Below, piece after piece: positions 52,374 through 61,895 of a stretch of 64,000 bases of DNA. Location: the NCBI GenBank assembly GCA_046328125.1, contig JAXLXF010000014.1, positions 96,575 through 160,574 of the forward strand, read 5' to 3'. Each line of letters opens with the position of its first letter. The first letter of the stretch is position 1. The notes under the pieces were generated by a model. The model worked only from the letters and a program-made list of their open reading frames with translations. It made no database searches and was not told the DNA's origin. This DNA comes from JADZEM01 sp046328125. GTDB taxonomy: Bacteria; Chloroflexota; UBA6077; JACCZL01. The position numbers and the translations under genes are program-made.

Positions 52374-53498
52374 ATGAAGATCCGCGAGATCCGCTCGATC
52401 CCGCTCATGGGGCGCACCCCCGATGGCGGCTGGGACCACGACGTCGATCCCGCGCTCAACCTGCACACCCTCGTCCAGGTGCTCACCGACGAGGACGTCA
52501 GCGGCATCGGCAGCGTCTACACCAGTCAGGCCCTCGTAGAGGGCGGCCTCGCGCTCGTCCGGCCCTGGTGCATCGGCGACTCCGCCATCGAGCCCGAGCG
52601 CGTCGCCGAGAAGCTCCGCCAGATGGCGTTCTGGCAGGGCCGAGGCGGCGCCGTCGAGCACGCCATCTCCGGCATCGACATCGCCCTCTGGGACATCCTC
52701 GGCAAAGTGTCAGGCCAGCCCGTCGCGCGGCTGCTCGGCGGCTACTACCGCGACCGCGTCAAACCGTACGGCTCGATCCTCTTCGACGAGCCGGCCCGTC
52801 TCCGAGACACCCTCTAGGCGACCGTCGCACGCGGCTTCCGCGCCATCAAGCTCGGCTGGCGGCCGTTCGGGCGAGTGGACCGCAAGACCGACCTGCTCCT
52901 GATGCAGGCCGCCCGCGATGCCGTGGGGCCAGACGTCGAGCTGATGGTGGACGCCGGCGGCAGCGAGCAGTTCTGGCCCCACGGCTACAAGTGGGCACTC
53001 GAGACCGCGAAGATGCTGGCCGATTTCGACGTCGTCTGGTTCGAGGAGGCGCTCCCTCCGGACGACATCGAAGGGTTCGCCCGCCTCACCGAGCACGCCC
53101 CGCTTCCGATCTCGACCGGCGAGGTCCTGACCCGCCGCCAGAGCTTCGTCCCCTGGATCGAGCGGCGCGCCGTGGACATCGTCCAGCCGGACTGCACCAA
53201 GGTCGGCGGCCTCTCCGAATCGCGCCGCATCGCCTGGATGGCGTACGACCACAACGTCCAGTTCGTGCCGCACGGTTGGAACACCGCCGTCGGGCTGGCG
53301 GCCGACTTGCAGCTGGTTGCCTCGCTGCCGGTCGCCCGCTACGTGGAATACCTGACGCCCTCGCCGTACATCGAGGAGATCGTCGCCACCCCGTTCAGAC
53401 TGGACGCGGACGGCTTGCTCCCGATCCCAACCGCCCCCGGGCTCGGCATCGAGCTGGACTGGGACGGCATCGCCCGCTTCGCCCGCCCCGCATCCTGA
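52374..53498 (+). pseudogene. Enolase-superfamily (mandelate racemase-like) gene with in-frame amber codon
   Basis: The frame from ATG 52374 (GGGAGG upstream) to 53498 encodes a 374-codon enolase-superfamily protein but carries a TAG at 52815-52817 (codon 148). Both halves are in the same frame and fully family-like: upstream MKIREIRSIPLMG and the cap domain ending RLRDTL; downstream ATVARGFRAIKLGW with the general base Lys, LMVDAGGSEQFW (Asp), WFEEALPPDD (Glu), STGEVLTRRQ (Glu) and PHGWNTAVGLA (His). A single base change from CAG, AAG or GAG would restore it. It may be a recent nonsense mutation, read-through, or a sequence error. If real, the gene yields only the cap domain. Confidence 0.75.
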
Positions 53499-53774
53499 CC
53501 GTCTCGTCACGACACATTCGGCCGAGACTTTGTCCCGGCCGCGACGGGACATCTGTCCCTCCGCGCATTCGGCTCCGGCCCCGTTGTCCTCGATAGAGCG
53601 TCGCTGATTGCAGTGCAGCAGACGCGCCAAAGCCGGACTCCCATTCCCGTTCCTGCAACGATGTTCGCTCCTCTCCCCTATCGCTGTCGTCCGGCCTGGC
53701 GCGCGTCTGCCCCCTCCTGCGACCAGCGGCGCTTCTGTGCTACCCCCGCCACCGTTGACGCTACGAGGGTCTCG
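53499..53774. other. Intergenic region before the chemoreceptor
   Basis: This 276-bp region is without a recognised element apart from GAGGG upstream of the chemoreceptor ATG. The frame of that gene is open to 53613 but without family sequence. Confidence 0.35.
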
Positions 53775-56270
53775 ATGAATCTTCTTGCCGCCATCAACAA
53801 CCTCAACCTCCGCGCCAAGCTGGTGCTCCTCCTCCTCATCCCCGGCCTCGGCATCCTCTGCTTCCTGGTCCCCCAGGTCGCGGACCGACTGGCGACGGTC
53901 CGTCAGATGGACGGGGTCGTGGAGCTGGCGCAACTGGATGAGCGCCTCTCGGATCTCGTGCACGAGCTCCAGAAGGAGCGCGGTCGCACCGGGCTCTTCG
54001 TCGGAGCCAGCGGCAAGCAGTTCGGACCAGAGCTCGCGCAGCAGCGCGCAGCCACCGACACCAAGATCGACGCCCTGCGGACGTTCCTCCACGACTTCAA
54101 CCAGGCGCCGTACGGTCCCGCGTTTGCCAGCAGCCGGCAGGCGATGGAGACACGCCTCGACGGGATCGAGGCCCACCGCCAGAAAGTTGACGGCGTCAAC
54201 CTGCCGGCGAAAGACGCGCTTGGACCGTACACCGAGCTGATCCGCGCCTCGCTCGTGCTCTCCAGCACCATCGCCAACACCAGCACCAGCTCAGAAGTCG
54301 CCCGCCTGGTCTCCACCAGCGTCGCCTTCTCCTGGGCCAAAGAGAACACCGGCGTCGAGCGCGCCACCCTCAGCAACGCCTTCGCCAGCGGCAAGTTCGC
54401 GCCGGGCCAGTACGAGACGTTCGTCTCCCTCCGTGCCGCCCAGGCCAGCTACCTCGACACCTTCGGCCAGTCCGCCGCCGACGAGCAGACCGGCTTCTAC
54501 AAGAGCACCGTCCAGGGACCATCCGTGGACACCGTCGCCAAGATGGAGCAGCTCGCCACTGAGAAGGCGACCGCCGACAGCTTCGGGCCGGTCGACGCGG
54601 GCGCCTGGTTCGACCGCATGACCGACAAGATCGACCTGATGCGCAAGGTCGAGGCCCGGCTCGTCGGCGACGTCGTGAGCGCCGCCGCGCGGCTTCGTCA
54701 GCAAGCCGCCACCAGCCTGCAGCTCTCACTCGGGCTCGGCGGGCTCGTCCTCCTGCTCACCGTCGCCGGCTCGCTCGTCGTCATGCGCAGCATCGTCCAG
54801 CCGGTCCGCCTGCTCACCCAGGCAGCGGCTGGCCTCGCGCGCGGCGACCTGGAGCAGGGCGAGGCGACCGCCCGCACCATCGCCCGCGCCGACGAGATCG
54901 GACACCTCGCCGACGCCTTCCGTTCGATGGTGGGCTACCAGCAGAAGATGGCCGCCGCTGCCCAGTTGATGGCTTCCGGCGATCTCAGCCGGGACGTCCA
55001 GCCCACCTCCGAGCGCGACGTCCTCGGCTCCGCCTTCCACGAGATGACAGTCGGTCTGCGTCACTCGATCGGCAAGGTCAACAGCTCCGCCGAATCCCTC
55101 GCTTCGATGTCCCGCCAGCTCGGCAGAGTCGGCGACGAGGTGACCGAGGTCGTACGGCAGGTCGCCATCGCCATCCAGGAGATCGCCGCCAACGCCGACG
55201 AGCAAGCCATCGCGGCAAAGGCCAGCGATGCCTCGGTGCTCCGACTGAAGGAGTCCATCCAGCAGATCGTCGGCGGCACGTCCGAGCAGACTCGCGCCGT
55301 CTCGGACGTCTCGGCGGCCACCGAGCAGATGGCGACAGGCGTCGAGCAGATCGCCCAGAACGCCAACACGCTCGCGGCAGCCTCCCAGCAAACCAGGCTG
55401 TCCGCCGAGCACGGCGCCGTCGCGGTCCGCCGGACGGTGACCGGCATGGCCGAGATTCACGCCGTCGTCTCGGATGCCAGCGTCAAAATCGAGGAGCTGG
55501 GTCGCCTGGGCGAGCGGATCGGCGCCGTCGTCGAGACGATCGACGACATCGCGGAGCAGACCAACCTGCTGGCGCTCAACGCCGCCATCGAGGCTGCGAG
55601 AGCCGGCGAGCACGGGCGGGGCTTCGCCGTCGTCGCGGACGAGGTCAGGAAGCTGGCCGAGAGAAGCCAGCGCGAGACCCGTGCGATCAGCGACCTGATC
55701 CGCGAGGTCCAGGACGGCACCCGCGACGCCGTCGAGGCGATGGTCCAGGGGACGGCGAAGGTCGGCGAGGGCTCTGCCGAAGCGGACCGGGCTGGCCGGG
55801 CGCTGGATGAGATCATGGCGGCCGTCCAGGGCACCGTCCAGCAAGTCGAGGAGATCGCCTCGGCCGTCCAGGAGATGGCAGCGCGCAGTCGTGACGTCAG
55901 CGAGTCGATGATGGTTGTCACCGCCTCGTCCGAGGAGACCACCGCCGCCTCCGAAGCGGTCGAAGTGTCCGCGCAGGAGGTCGGCGTCTCGATCAAGTCG
56001 ATCACGGCCCACTCGGCCCAGAACGGCGCCGCGACCGAAGAGGTCTCGGCCGCCGCCGAGGAGATGAGCGCCCAGATCCAGGCCATGTCCGACGACTCCC
56101 AGGGACTCGCCTCGATGGCCGAGGAGCTCCACGAGCTCGTCTCCCACTTCGTCCTGGACGGCTCCGCCACCGCGCCGGCCGCTCCCACCTCACAGCCAGT
56201 CGTCGAGCGGCGCCACTCTCCCGACCGGCCCTGGTCGGCCGTCGCCGGGCCAGCCCACCGGGCCAGCTAG
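53775..56270 (+). CDS. Methyl-accepting chemotaxis protein with NIT (nitrate/nitrite-sensing-like) domain
   Basis: This 831-residue transducer has TM1 (LRAKLVLLLLIPGLGILCFLV), a large periplasmic NIT-like helical domain with ELAQLDERLSDLVHELQKERGRTGLFVGASG (the arginine signature), TM2 (LSLGLGGLVLLLTVAGSLVVM), a HAMP domain from about residue 340, and a methyl-accepting signalling domain with the hairpin tip EQTNLLALNAAIEAARAGEHGRGFAVVADEVRKLAER. It would sense nitrate or a related ligand and control CheA. The start at 53775 with GAGGG upstream is where similarity begins. A clear terminator follows. Confidence 0.9.
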   Translation: MNLLAAINNLNLRAKLVLLLLIPGLGILCFLVPQVADRLATVRQMDGVVELAQLDERLSDLVHELQKERGRTGLFVGASGKQFGPELAQQRAATDTKIDALRTFLHDFNQAPYGPAFASSRQAMETRLDGIEAHRQKVDGVNLPAKDALGPYTELIRASLVLSSTIANTSTSSEVARLVSTSVAFSWAKENTGVERATLSNAFASGKFAPGQYETFVSLRAAQASYLDTFGQSAADEQTGFYKSTVQGPSVDTVAKMEQLATEKATADSFGPVDAGAWFDRMTDKIDLMRKVEARLVGDVVSAAARLRQQAATSLQLSLGLGGLVLLLTVAGSLVVMRSIVQPVRLLTQAAAGLARGDLEQGEATARTIARADEIGHLADAFRSMVGYQQKMAAAAQLMASGDLSRDVQPTSERDVLGSAFHEMTVGLRHSIGKVNSSAESLASMSRQLGRVGDEVTEVVRQVAIAIQEIAANADEQAIAAKASDASVLRLKESIQQIVGGTSEQTRAVSDVSAATEQMATGVEQIAQNANTLAAASQQTRLSAEHGAVAVRRTVTGMAEIHAVVSDASVKIEELGRLGERIGAVVETIDDIAEQTNLLALNAAIEAARAGEHGRGFAVVADEVRKLAERSQRETRAISDLIREVQDGTRDAVEAMVQGTAKVGEGSAEADRAGRALDEIMAAVQGTVQQVEEIASAVQEMAARSRDVSESMMVVTASSEETTAASEAVEVSAQEVGVSIKSITAHSAQNGAATEEVSAAAEEMSAQIQAMSDDSQGLASMAEELHELVSHFVLDGSATAPAAPTSQPVVERRHSPDRPWSAVAGPAHRAS

Positions 56271-56302
56271 CCCACCTCCCAGACACCTCCTCCTCACCCG
56301 GT

Positions 56303-56337
56303 CGCCGATCCGCCTCCCCACGGATCGGCGGCTTTTT
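56303..56337 (+). terminator. Rho-independent terminator of chemoreceptor gene
   Basis: CGCCGATCCG pairs with CGGATCGGCG around CCTCCCCA and is followed by GCTTTTTG. It lies 33 bp after the stop at 56270. Confidence 0.85.
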
Positions 56338-56496
56338 GCGTCCCATCGCGGGTGTCAGCGGAATTTCAGCCGCAAAAGCCCGGAGATCGTACGGCGTCAC
56401 CGTAGCATTTCAGGGACAAGGGTGTTGAGGACCGGGCTGACTGCCTGCCGATCGACGGCGACCGGCAGGGTCAGGCCACATCCCGAGGTGCACCGC

Positions 56497-59400
56497 ATGA
56501 CGCTGACCCGACTCGCCATCGTCAGACCGCTGGCGATGCTGATGCTCATCCTCGGGATGGTGCTGATGGGCGCGGTCTCGTACACCAGGATGCGAGTCGA
56601 CCGCTTTCCAGCCATCAGCTTCCCGGCCGTCTTCGTCTCGATCCCGTACCCCGGCGCCTCCCCGAGCGACGTCGAAGACCTCGTCGTCAAGCCGGCCGAG
56701 AACGCGGTGGCGGGCCTCGCCGGCGTCAACACCATCTCCTCCACCTCGTCGGAAGGCTTCGGCAGCCTGAACATCCAGTTCGTCGAGGACGCCGACGTCA
56801 ACCAGGCCGCGATGGATGTCGAGCGGCGCATCGCCGCCATCCGGGCCAGGCTCCCGGACGACGTTGGCGACCCGTCCATCGTCAAGGCCGACGCCTCCGC
56901 GCAGCCAATCGTGAACGTTGCGCTCTCGGGGTCGCAGTCGCTCGAAGACCTGTTCCAGCTCGCCAACGACACCGTTCTGCCGAAGCTCCAGTCCACTGAC
57001 GGCGTGGCGGACGTGACGATGTCAGGCGGCCTCCAGCGCGAGGTTCACGTCGAGGTCGATCAGCAGCGTCTGCAAGCCTACGGCGTCTCCCTCCAGACGC
57101 TCCAGACCGCCCTGGCCCGCGAGAACGTCAGCCAGCCCGGCGGCACCGTGAACGCCGGGTCGAGCACCCAGGACGTGCGAACCCAGAGCCAGCTCAAGTC
57201 CGTGGACGACATCCGCAACCTGACGATCCAGACCACTCCGGCCCTGGTCAAGATCGGCAACGTGGCGACGGTAACGGACACCACCGCCGATCAGACCCGC
57301 ATCCAGCGCTTCAACGGCAAGGACGCGATCGGCTTCTCGATCACCAAGCAGTCCGACGCCAACAGCGTCCAGGTCGCGGATAACGTCAAGGCGACCCTCG
57401 CCCAACTCCAGAGTCGCCTGCCGGCCGGCGACCGGCTCTCCGTCACCAACGACACCTCGATCTTCACCCGCCGTTCGCTCTCGGGCGTGCTGGACGACCT
57501 GCAGATTGGCGTCATCCTGACGGGCATCGTGCTGCTGTTGTTCTTACACACCTGGCGCAACACCCTGATCGTCCTCCTCGCCATCCCCACCTCGCTGATC
57601 TCGACCTTCCTGGTGATGTACTTCCTCGGGTTCAGCCTGGACATCGTCTCGCTGATGGCGCTGGCACTGACGATCGGTATCCTGGTGGACGACAGCATCG
57701 TGGTGCTGGAGAACATCACCCGCCACCTGGAGCACGGAGAGAATCCGCGAGACGCCGCCTTCAAGGGCCGCACCGAGATCGGGATGGCGGCGATGGCGAT
57801 CACCCTGGTGGACGTGGTGGTGTACTTGCCGGTCTCGTTCATGAGCGGCAACATCGGACGCCTCTTCCGCGAGTTCGGCATCACCATCGCCGCCGCGACG
57901 CTCTTCTCGCTGTTCGTCTCCTTCACCCTCACCCCGATGCTCGCCTCGCGCTGGCTCTCCGGAGTTGTGAAGGGCGAGGGACGAGGGACGAGGGACGAGG
58001 GCGCACTTCCGGCTGCGGGCGCACTGCCGACTGCGGGCGCACTGCCGACTGCGGGCGCACTGCCGACTGCGGGCGCGATGAATCGTGCCCCTACCGGAAT
58101 CTCCGCTGTAGGGGCGCAATTCATTGCGCCCGCATCCTCGCCCCTCGCCCCTCGTCTCTCGCCCCTCGAACGTTTTGGCCGCTTCTGGGATCGCGGCTAC
58201 GACCAGCTGGCGGCCGGCTACCGACGCCTGCTCGCGGTCGGGCTGCGCTTCCGCTGGATCGTGGTACTGATTGGGTTCGGGGCGCTGGCCGGCGCGCTGA
58301 TGATGCTCCAGCTCAACCTGATCGGCTCGGAGTACGTCCCGACTGAGGACGACGGCCAGTTCAGCATCAGCATCACCCTGCCGCCCGGTACCTCGCTCCA
58401 GGCGACCGACGCCGTCACCCACCGCATCGAAGACCTCTTGAAGGGCATCCCCGAGATCGACAGCCTGTTCACGACCGTTGGCAGCGGCGGAGGATTCGGC
58501 GGTGGCTCCACCAGCTCCCGCAACGCCCAGATCGCCGTGCAGCTGGTGGACAAGAGCCAGCGCAAGCGCTCGGTTCAGCAGGTGCTGGCCACCGCTCGGC
58601 AGCAGTTCCGCCAGGTGCCGCAGGCCCAGATCGGCGCCCGGATCGCCAACCCGCTGGCTCAGGGAGGTGGCGGCGGCCTGACCATCCGCCTCGCCGGCGA
58701 CGACCTGACCCGGCTCCAGCAGCTGGCGCAGCAGGTTCAACAGGTGGTGGCGCAGACGCCCGGAGCCACCGACGTGCAGAACAACGCCCAGGATCAGACG
58801 CCCGAGCTGCGTGCCGTGGTGGACCGCGGCCGCCTGGACGACCTCCACCTGAGCGCCTCGACGGTTGCCAGTGCGGTCCGGACCGTGATCGGCGGCACCG
58901 TCGTGACTCAGATGCACCCGGACGTCGGCGACGAGGTGGACGTGCGGGTCATCGCGCCGGTTGCCCAGCGCGCGGCCGGCGAGATCTCCCAGATCCCGCT
59001 GTTCGGCGAGGGCGGCGCGCTGATCCGCCTCGGGCAGGTCGCGAACATCGTCCCCGACAGTGGCCCGGCCCGCATCCAGCGCACCAACCGTCAGCGCGTC
59101 ATCGAGGTCTCGGCGAACGTCTCCGGCCGCTCGCTCGGCGATGTGACCCGCGACGTCCGCACGGAGCTCGCTCCGCTGCCGCTGCCACAGGGCTACCAGA
59201 TCACCTACGCGGGCCAGGTTCAGCAGCAGGAGCAGGCGTTCTCGACGCTGCTCGGCGCCTTGAGCCTCTCGGTGGTCCTGGTCTACATGCTGATGGTCGC
59301 CCTGTACGAGTCGCTGTTGACCCCGCTTGCGATCATGTTCAGCCTGCCCGTAGCACTGGTCGGCGCGTTCCTTGGGCTGTTCCTGACCGGGAACACGTTC

Positions 59401-59913
59401 AACATCTTCTCGCTGATCGGCATGATCATGCTGATGGGGCTGGTCGGCAAGAATGCGATCCTGCTGGTGGACTTCACCGACCTGCTGCGCCGCCAGGGGG
59501 TGCCGCGCACCGAGGCGATCCTCCAGGCAGGGTACACTCGGCTTCGCCCGATCATCATGACCTCGTCCACGGTGCTGTTCGCGATGCTGCCGCTGGCACT
59601 GAAGCTTCAGGACGGCGGCGAGTCACGGGCACCGCTGGCGGTCGTCATCATGGGTGGCGTGCTGAGCTCCACCCTCCTGACACTGGTGCTGGTGCCGGCC
59701 GTCTACACGATCCTGGACGACGCGAAGGTTGCCCTCGGTCGCCTGACCAGCCGCCTGCCGAGCATCCGCCTCTGGCCGCGCCGCGCCACGAGTGGCGTGC
59801 CGGCCCCAGCCCCGGCGCTGCCCGCCACGCCGGCCCTCGACGACCGCTCCGCCCCGAGCGGCCGGCGCCGGATCCGGTTCGTCTCGGAGCGACGGCTGCG
59901 CCCGGCCACCTGA
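56497..59913 (+). CDS. RND-family (AcrB/HAE1-like) efflux transporter with repeat-derived insertion
   Basis: This 1138-residue inner-membrane transporter starts MTLTRLAIVRPLAMLMLILG (ATG 56497, GAGGTG upstream). It has two porter halves and 12 membrane spans, and motifs LGFSLDIVSLMALALTIGILVDDSIVVLENI and SLIGMIMLMGLVGKNAILLVDF with the proton-relay Asp and Lys-type positions as in RND pumps. Residues about 492-558 (57970-58170) are an insertion absent from other family members: GEGRGTRDEG, four ALPTAG-type repeats, GAMNRAPT, and a SPLAPRLSPLE tail. It lies in the cytoplasmic loop between TM6 and TM7, so it may be tolerated. No membrane fusion protein gene is adjacent. Confidence 0.9.
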   Translation: MTLTRLAIVRPLAMLMLILGMVLMGAVSYTRMRVDRFPAISFPAVFVSIPYPGASPSDVEDLVVKPAENAVAGLAGVNTISSTSSEGFGSLNIQFVEDADVNQAAMDVERRIAAIRARLPDDVGDPSIVKADASAQPIVNVALSGSQSLEDLFQLANDTVLPKLQSTDGVADVTMSGGLQREVHVEVDQQRLQAYGVSLQTLQTALARENVSQPGGTVNAGSSTQDVRTQSQLKSVDDIRNLTIQTTPALVKIGNVATVTDTTADQTRIQRFNGKDAIGFSITKQSDANSVQVADNVKATLAQLQSRLPAGDRLSVTNDTSIFTRRSLSGVLDDLQIGVILTGIVLLLFLHTWRNTLIVLLAIPTSLISTFLVMYFLGFSLDIVSLMALALTIGILVDDSIVVLENITRHLEHGENPRDAAFKGRTEIGMAAMAITLVDVVVYLPVSFMSGNIGRLFREFGITIAAATLFSLFVSFTLTPMLASRWLSGVVKGEGRGTRDEGALPAAGALPTAGALPTAGALPTAGAMNRAPTGISAVGAQFIAPASSPLAPRLSPLERFGRFWDRGYDQLAAGYRRLLAVGLRFRWIVVLIGFGALAGALMMLQLNLIGSEYVPTEDDGQFSISITLPPGTSLQATDAVTHRIEDLLKGIPEIDSLFTTVGSGGGFGGGSTSSRNAQIAVQLVDKSQRKRSVQQVLATARQQFRQVPQAQIGARIANPLAQGGGGGLTIRLAGDDLTRLQQLAQQVQQVVAQTPGATDVQNNAQDQTPELRAVVDRGRLDDLHLSASTVASAVRTVIGGTVVTQMHPDVGDEVDVRVIAPVAQRAAGEISQIPLFGEGGALIRLGQVANIVPDSGPARIQRTNRQRVIEVSANVSGRSLGDVTRDVRTELAPLPLPQGYQITYAGQVQQQEQAFSTLLGALSLSVVLVYMLMVALYESLLTPLAIMFSLPVALVGAFLGLFLTGNTFNIFSLIGMIMLMGLVGKNAILLVDFTDLLRRQGVPRTEAILQAGYTRLRPIIMTSSTVLFAMLPLALKLQDGGESRAPLAVVIMGGVLSSTLLTLVLVPAVYTILDDAKVALGRLTSRLPSIRLWPRRATSGVPAPAPALPATPALDDRSAPSGRRRIRFVSERRLRPAT
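57974..58171. repeat. Composite palindromic repeat within the RND gene, kept in frame
   Basis: The outer arms GAGGGACGAGGGACGAGG and CCTCGCCCCTCGCCCCTCG flank a set of 18-bp repeats (GCACTGCCGACTGCGGGC, about four copies) and the palindromic unit at 58071-58131. The insertion length is a multiple of three and has no stop codon. Confidence 0.8.
58071..58131. repeat. Palindromic repeat, GGGCGCGAT-type, copy inside RND gene
   Basis: GGGCGCGATGAATCGTGCCC pairs with GGGGCGCAATTCATTGCGCC after a 13-base loop. It encodes GAMNRAPT in the gene's frame. The same unit is at 23678-23743 and 63957-64000. Confidence 0.8.
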
Positions 59914-59976
59914 CCATCTAATGCGGCGGCTCCATGATCGCAGCGCATCTCACCGACGTGCTACGCTGTCCAGGAG

Positions 59977-60267
59977 ATGAGCGTACAGCAGGCCGTTCAG
60001 GAGCACCGTGACGAGATCATAGAGATCGCGGCGCGGCACGGCGCCTCGAACGTGCGGGTCTTCGGCTCCGTCGCACGCGGAACGGCCGGCCCTGACAGCG
60101 ACCTTGATCTCCTGATCGACGTGACGGGCGAAACTACGCCCTGGTTCCCCGGTGGCCTCATGGCTGACCTTGAAGACTTGCTCGGCTGCCGTGTCGATGT
60201 TGCGACTGAAGACACACTCCACCGTCGCATCCGCGACCGGGTCATCGCTGAGGCACGCCCCCTGTGA
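59977..60267 (+). CDS. Minimal nucleotidyltransferase (MNT) domain protein
   Basis: This 96-residue protein has the MNT signature VRVFGSVARGTAGPDSDLDLLIDV with the GS-x10-DxD catalytic site, and LEDLLGCRVDVATEDTLHRRIRD. Such proteins are antitoxins in MNT/HEPN systems, AMPylating or otherwise silencing the HEPN toxin. Here no HEPN gene follows; the downstream 150 bp contain repeat sequence and the IS630 element. It may be a decayed system or an independent nucleotidyltransferase. The start at 59977 is preceded by CAGGAG. Confidence 0.85.
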   Translation: MSVQQAVQEHRDEIIEIAARHGASNVRVFGSVARGTAGPDSDLDLLIDVTGETTPWFPGGLMADLEDLLGCRVDVATEDTLHRRIRDRVIAEARPL

Positions 60268-60316
60268 GCTCGGCGTCGCTCTTGAACCCCACCACCTGAT
60301 CGTCTGCCTGGCGGGT

Positions 60317-60415
60317 CCGTGGGTTGAAACCCACGTCTACATTCACACCGTCGCTCCGCGACGGACATGCCGTCTCCGGCGTGGCGTAGCCACGCACCAA
60401 TGGTAGACGTGGACT
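60317..60415. repeat. Palindromic repeat (CCACGTCTAC / GTAGACGTGG)
   Basis: CCGTGGGTTGAAACCCACG at 60317-60335 is continued by TCTAC, which pairs with GTAGACGTGG at 60403-60412. It is the same family as 52206-52313. It ends at the IS630 left end. Confidence 0.65.
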
Positions 60416-60417
60416 TA

Positions 60418-61658
60418 TGGAGTTTGACGAATTAGTCTGGGAGTGCGAGGCCGACGTAGCGCAGGAGCTCTGGCGAGCCGTCTTCGAAGCGCCGTAAGAA
60501 CGCCCAGACCAGGGCGCGCAGAGCTGGGAGGTCGTCGGCGTGACGGTGGAGGTGCAGGACATCCTGCTTGAGCCAGCGCCAGAGCTTCTCGGTCGGGTTG
60601 GCCCAGGGGGCGTAGGTGGGCAGCGGCACGAGTTGGATGGGCAGGTTGAGCCGACGGGCGGTGGGGCTCGGGTCGGTCGGCCACGAGGGCGGGCGCAGGA
60701 AGGGGAAGCGTGAGTGCTGCGGCTCGAGGGCGGCGAGCACATCGGGATGGAAATGGACCGGCCAGTTGTCTTGGACGAGGTAGATGCGCTTTCCGGGATA
60801 GGCGTCCACGAGCGCTTCGTAGAAGCGGACCAGTTCGGCCACCCCGATCTGGCGCCCCTGGTAGGCGACGACCTGGCCGGTCTGTGGGTCGAGCGTCGCG
60901 GTCACCCGGGTGGTCGTGTTGCTCTTCAGGGACCGCTCGGCCCGTGGGCTGTCGCTCCGCGCGGCACCGTACGCCGACGCGAGGGAGGGCTGACGATAGT
61001 AGGTGACCTCATCCTGGTACAGCACCACGGCCCGGGTCGGGTCCGCCGTGACCTCGGCCTGGCGCGTCTGCACGTGGGCGAGCTTGGCGCGATAGTCGGG
61101 GTCGGGGCTGCGCACATGGTCACGCCCGCGCTTCCAGCGCAGCTTGTGCCGAGCCAGGATCCGCCAGACCCCAGACAGGCTGTAGGCCCAGAGCCACGGC
61201 ACGCCCTCACGCAGCGCCCGCAGCGTCCAGCGACTCTGCGGCTGCGGCAGCTCCCACGCGCGCGGATCCGTCGCCAGCACCTCCAGCAGTCCGGCCCGCT
61301 CCCGCTCCGGGTCAGCTGGCCGAGGGGGGGAAATGGGCCGGTTTCCGCCCCCGACCCGCCGCCATCGTCAGCCCGGCCACCCCGAGCTCGTCAAACCGGT
61401 CGAGCCAGCGATACACCGTGTCGGCCGCTCGGCGCACCAGCATCCCACTCGCCGCCACCGCGTGCGCCGCCCGCCCGTCCGCAACCTGCAAGATCGCCGC
61501 AGCCCGTTCCCGCCGATACGGCTTCGGATCGTGCCTCACCATCCACTCCAACTCCGCACGCTGCTCCGCCGTGACCCGCACCTCTCGTCGCCACATCTCC
61601 TACCCTCATCGCCGAGTCAGGCTATTGTTCCACTACCTCGCTATTTCGTCAAACTCCA
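60418..61658 (-). mobile_element. IS630-family insertion sequence
   Basis: The ends are imperfect inverted repeats: TGGAGTTTGACGAATTAG (60418-60435) and CTATTTCGTCAAACTCCA (61641-61658). TA lies at 60416-60417 at the left; the right side has TC instead, so target duplication is imperfect. The transposase is in two frames inside (see CDS entry). The insertion is between an MNT gene with a palindromic repeat and a tandem repeat array. Confidence 0.8.
60432..61596 (-). CDS. IS630-family transposase, two frames joined by a likely frameshift
   Basis: The upstream frame (61596-61312) encodes the HTH part: VTAEQRAELEWMVRHDPKPYRRERAAAILQVADG and GMLVRRAADTVYRWLDRFDELGVAGL, ending in RGRKPAHFPPSAS. 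The downstream frame (ending 60432) begins DPERERAGLLEVLATDPRAWELP and contains the DDE set: VVLYQDEVTYYRQ, YLVQDNWPVHFHP and NPTEKLWRWLKQD. They overlap around the C7 run at 61324-61330 (minus strand), which is a natural site for a +1 or slip event. In this frame arrangement one base must be skipped. IS630 elements often use frame change; alternatively it is a decayed copy. Confidence 0.8.
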
Positions 61659-61666
61659 TCAAGCCC

Positions 61667-61878
61667 CGACTCGGCCGGGCAGACCGATGACGACGGCTCT
61701 ACGCCGACTCGGCCGGGCAGACCGATGACGACGGCTCTACGCCGACTCGGCGGGGCAGACCGATGGCGACGGCTTCGCCCCGACGAGGCTGGGCAGACCG
61801 ATGGCGACGGCTTCGCCCCGACGAGGCTGGGCAGACCGATGGCGACGGCTCCACCCCGACGAGGCCGCGCCGATCGCT
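61667..61878. repeat. 38-bp tandem repeat array
   Basis: Five to six copies of the 38-bp unit CGACTCGGCCGGGCAGACCG + ATGACGACGGCTCTACGC start at 61667, 61705, 61743, 61781, 61819 and 61857, with variants in the last ones. The array begins nine bases from the IS630 right end. Confidence 0.85.
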
Positions 61879-61895
61879 GGCGTGGGGTCTTAGCG

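Noticed and set aside
60268..60417. Possible HEPN gene after the MNT gene
   Set aside because: This 150-bp stretch is repeat DNA without a frame of suitable length or an RxxxxH motif.
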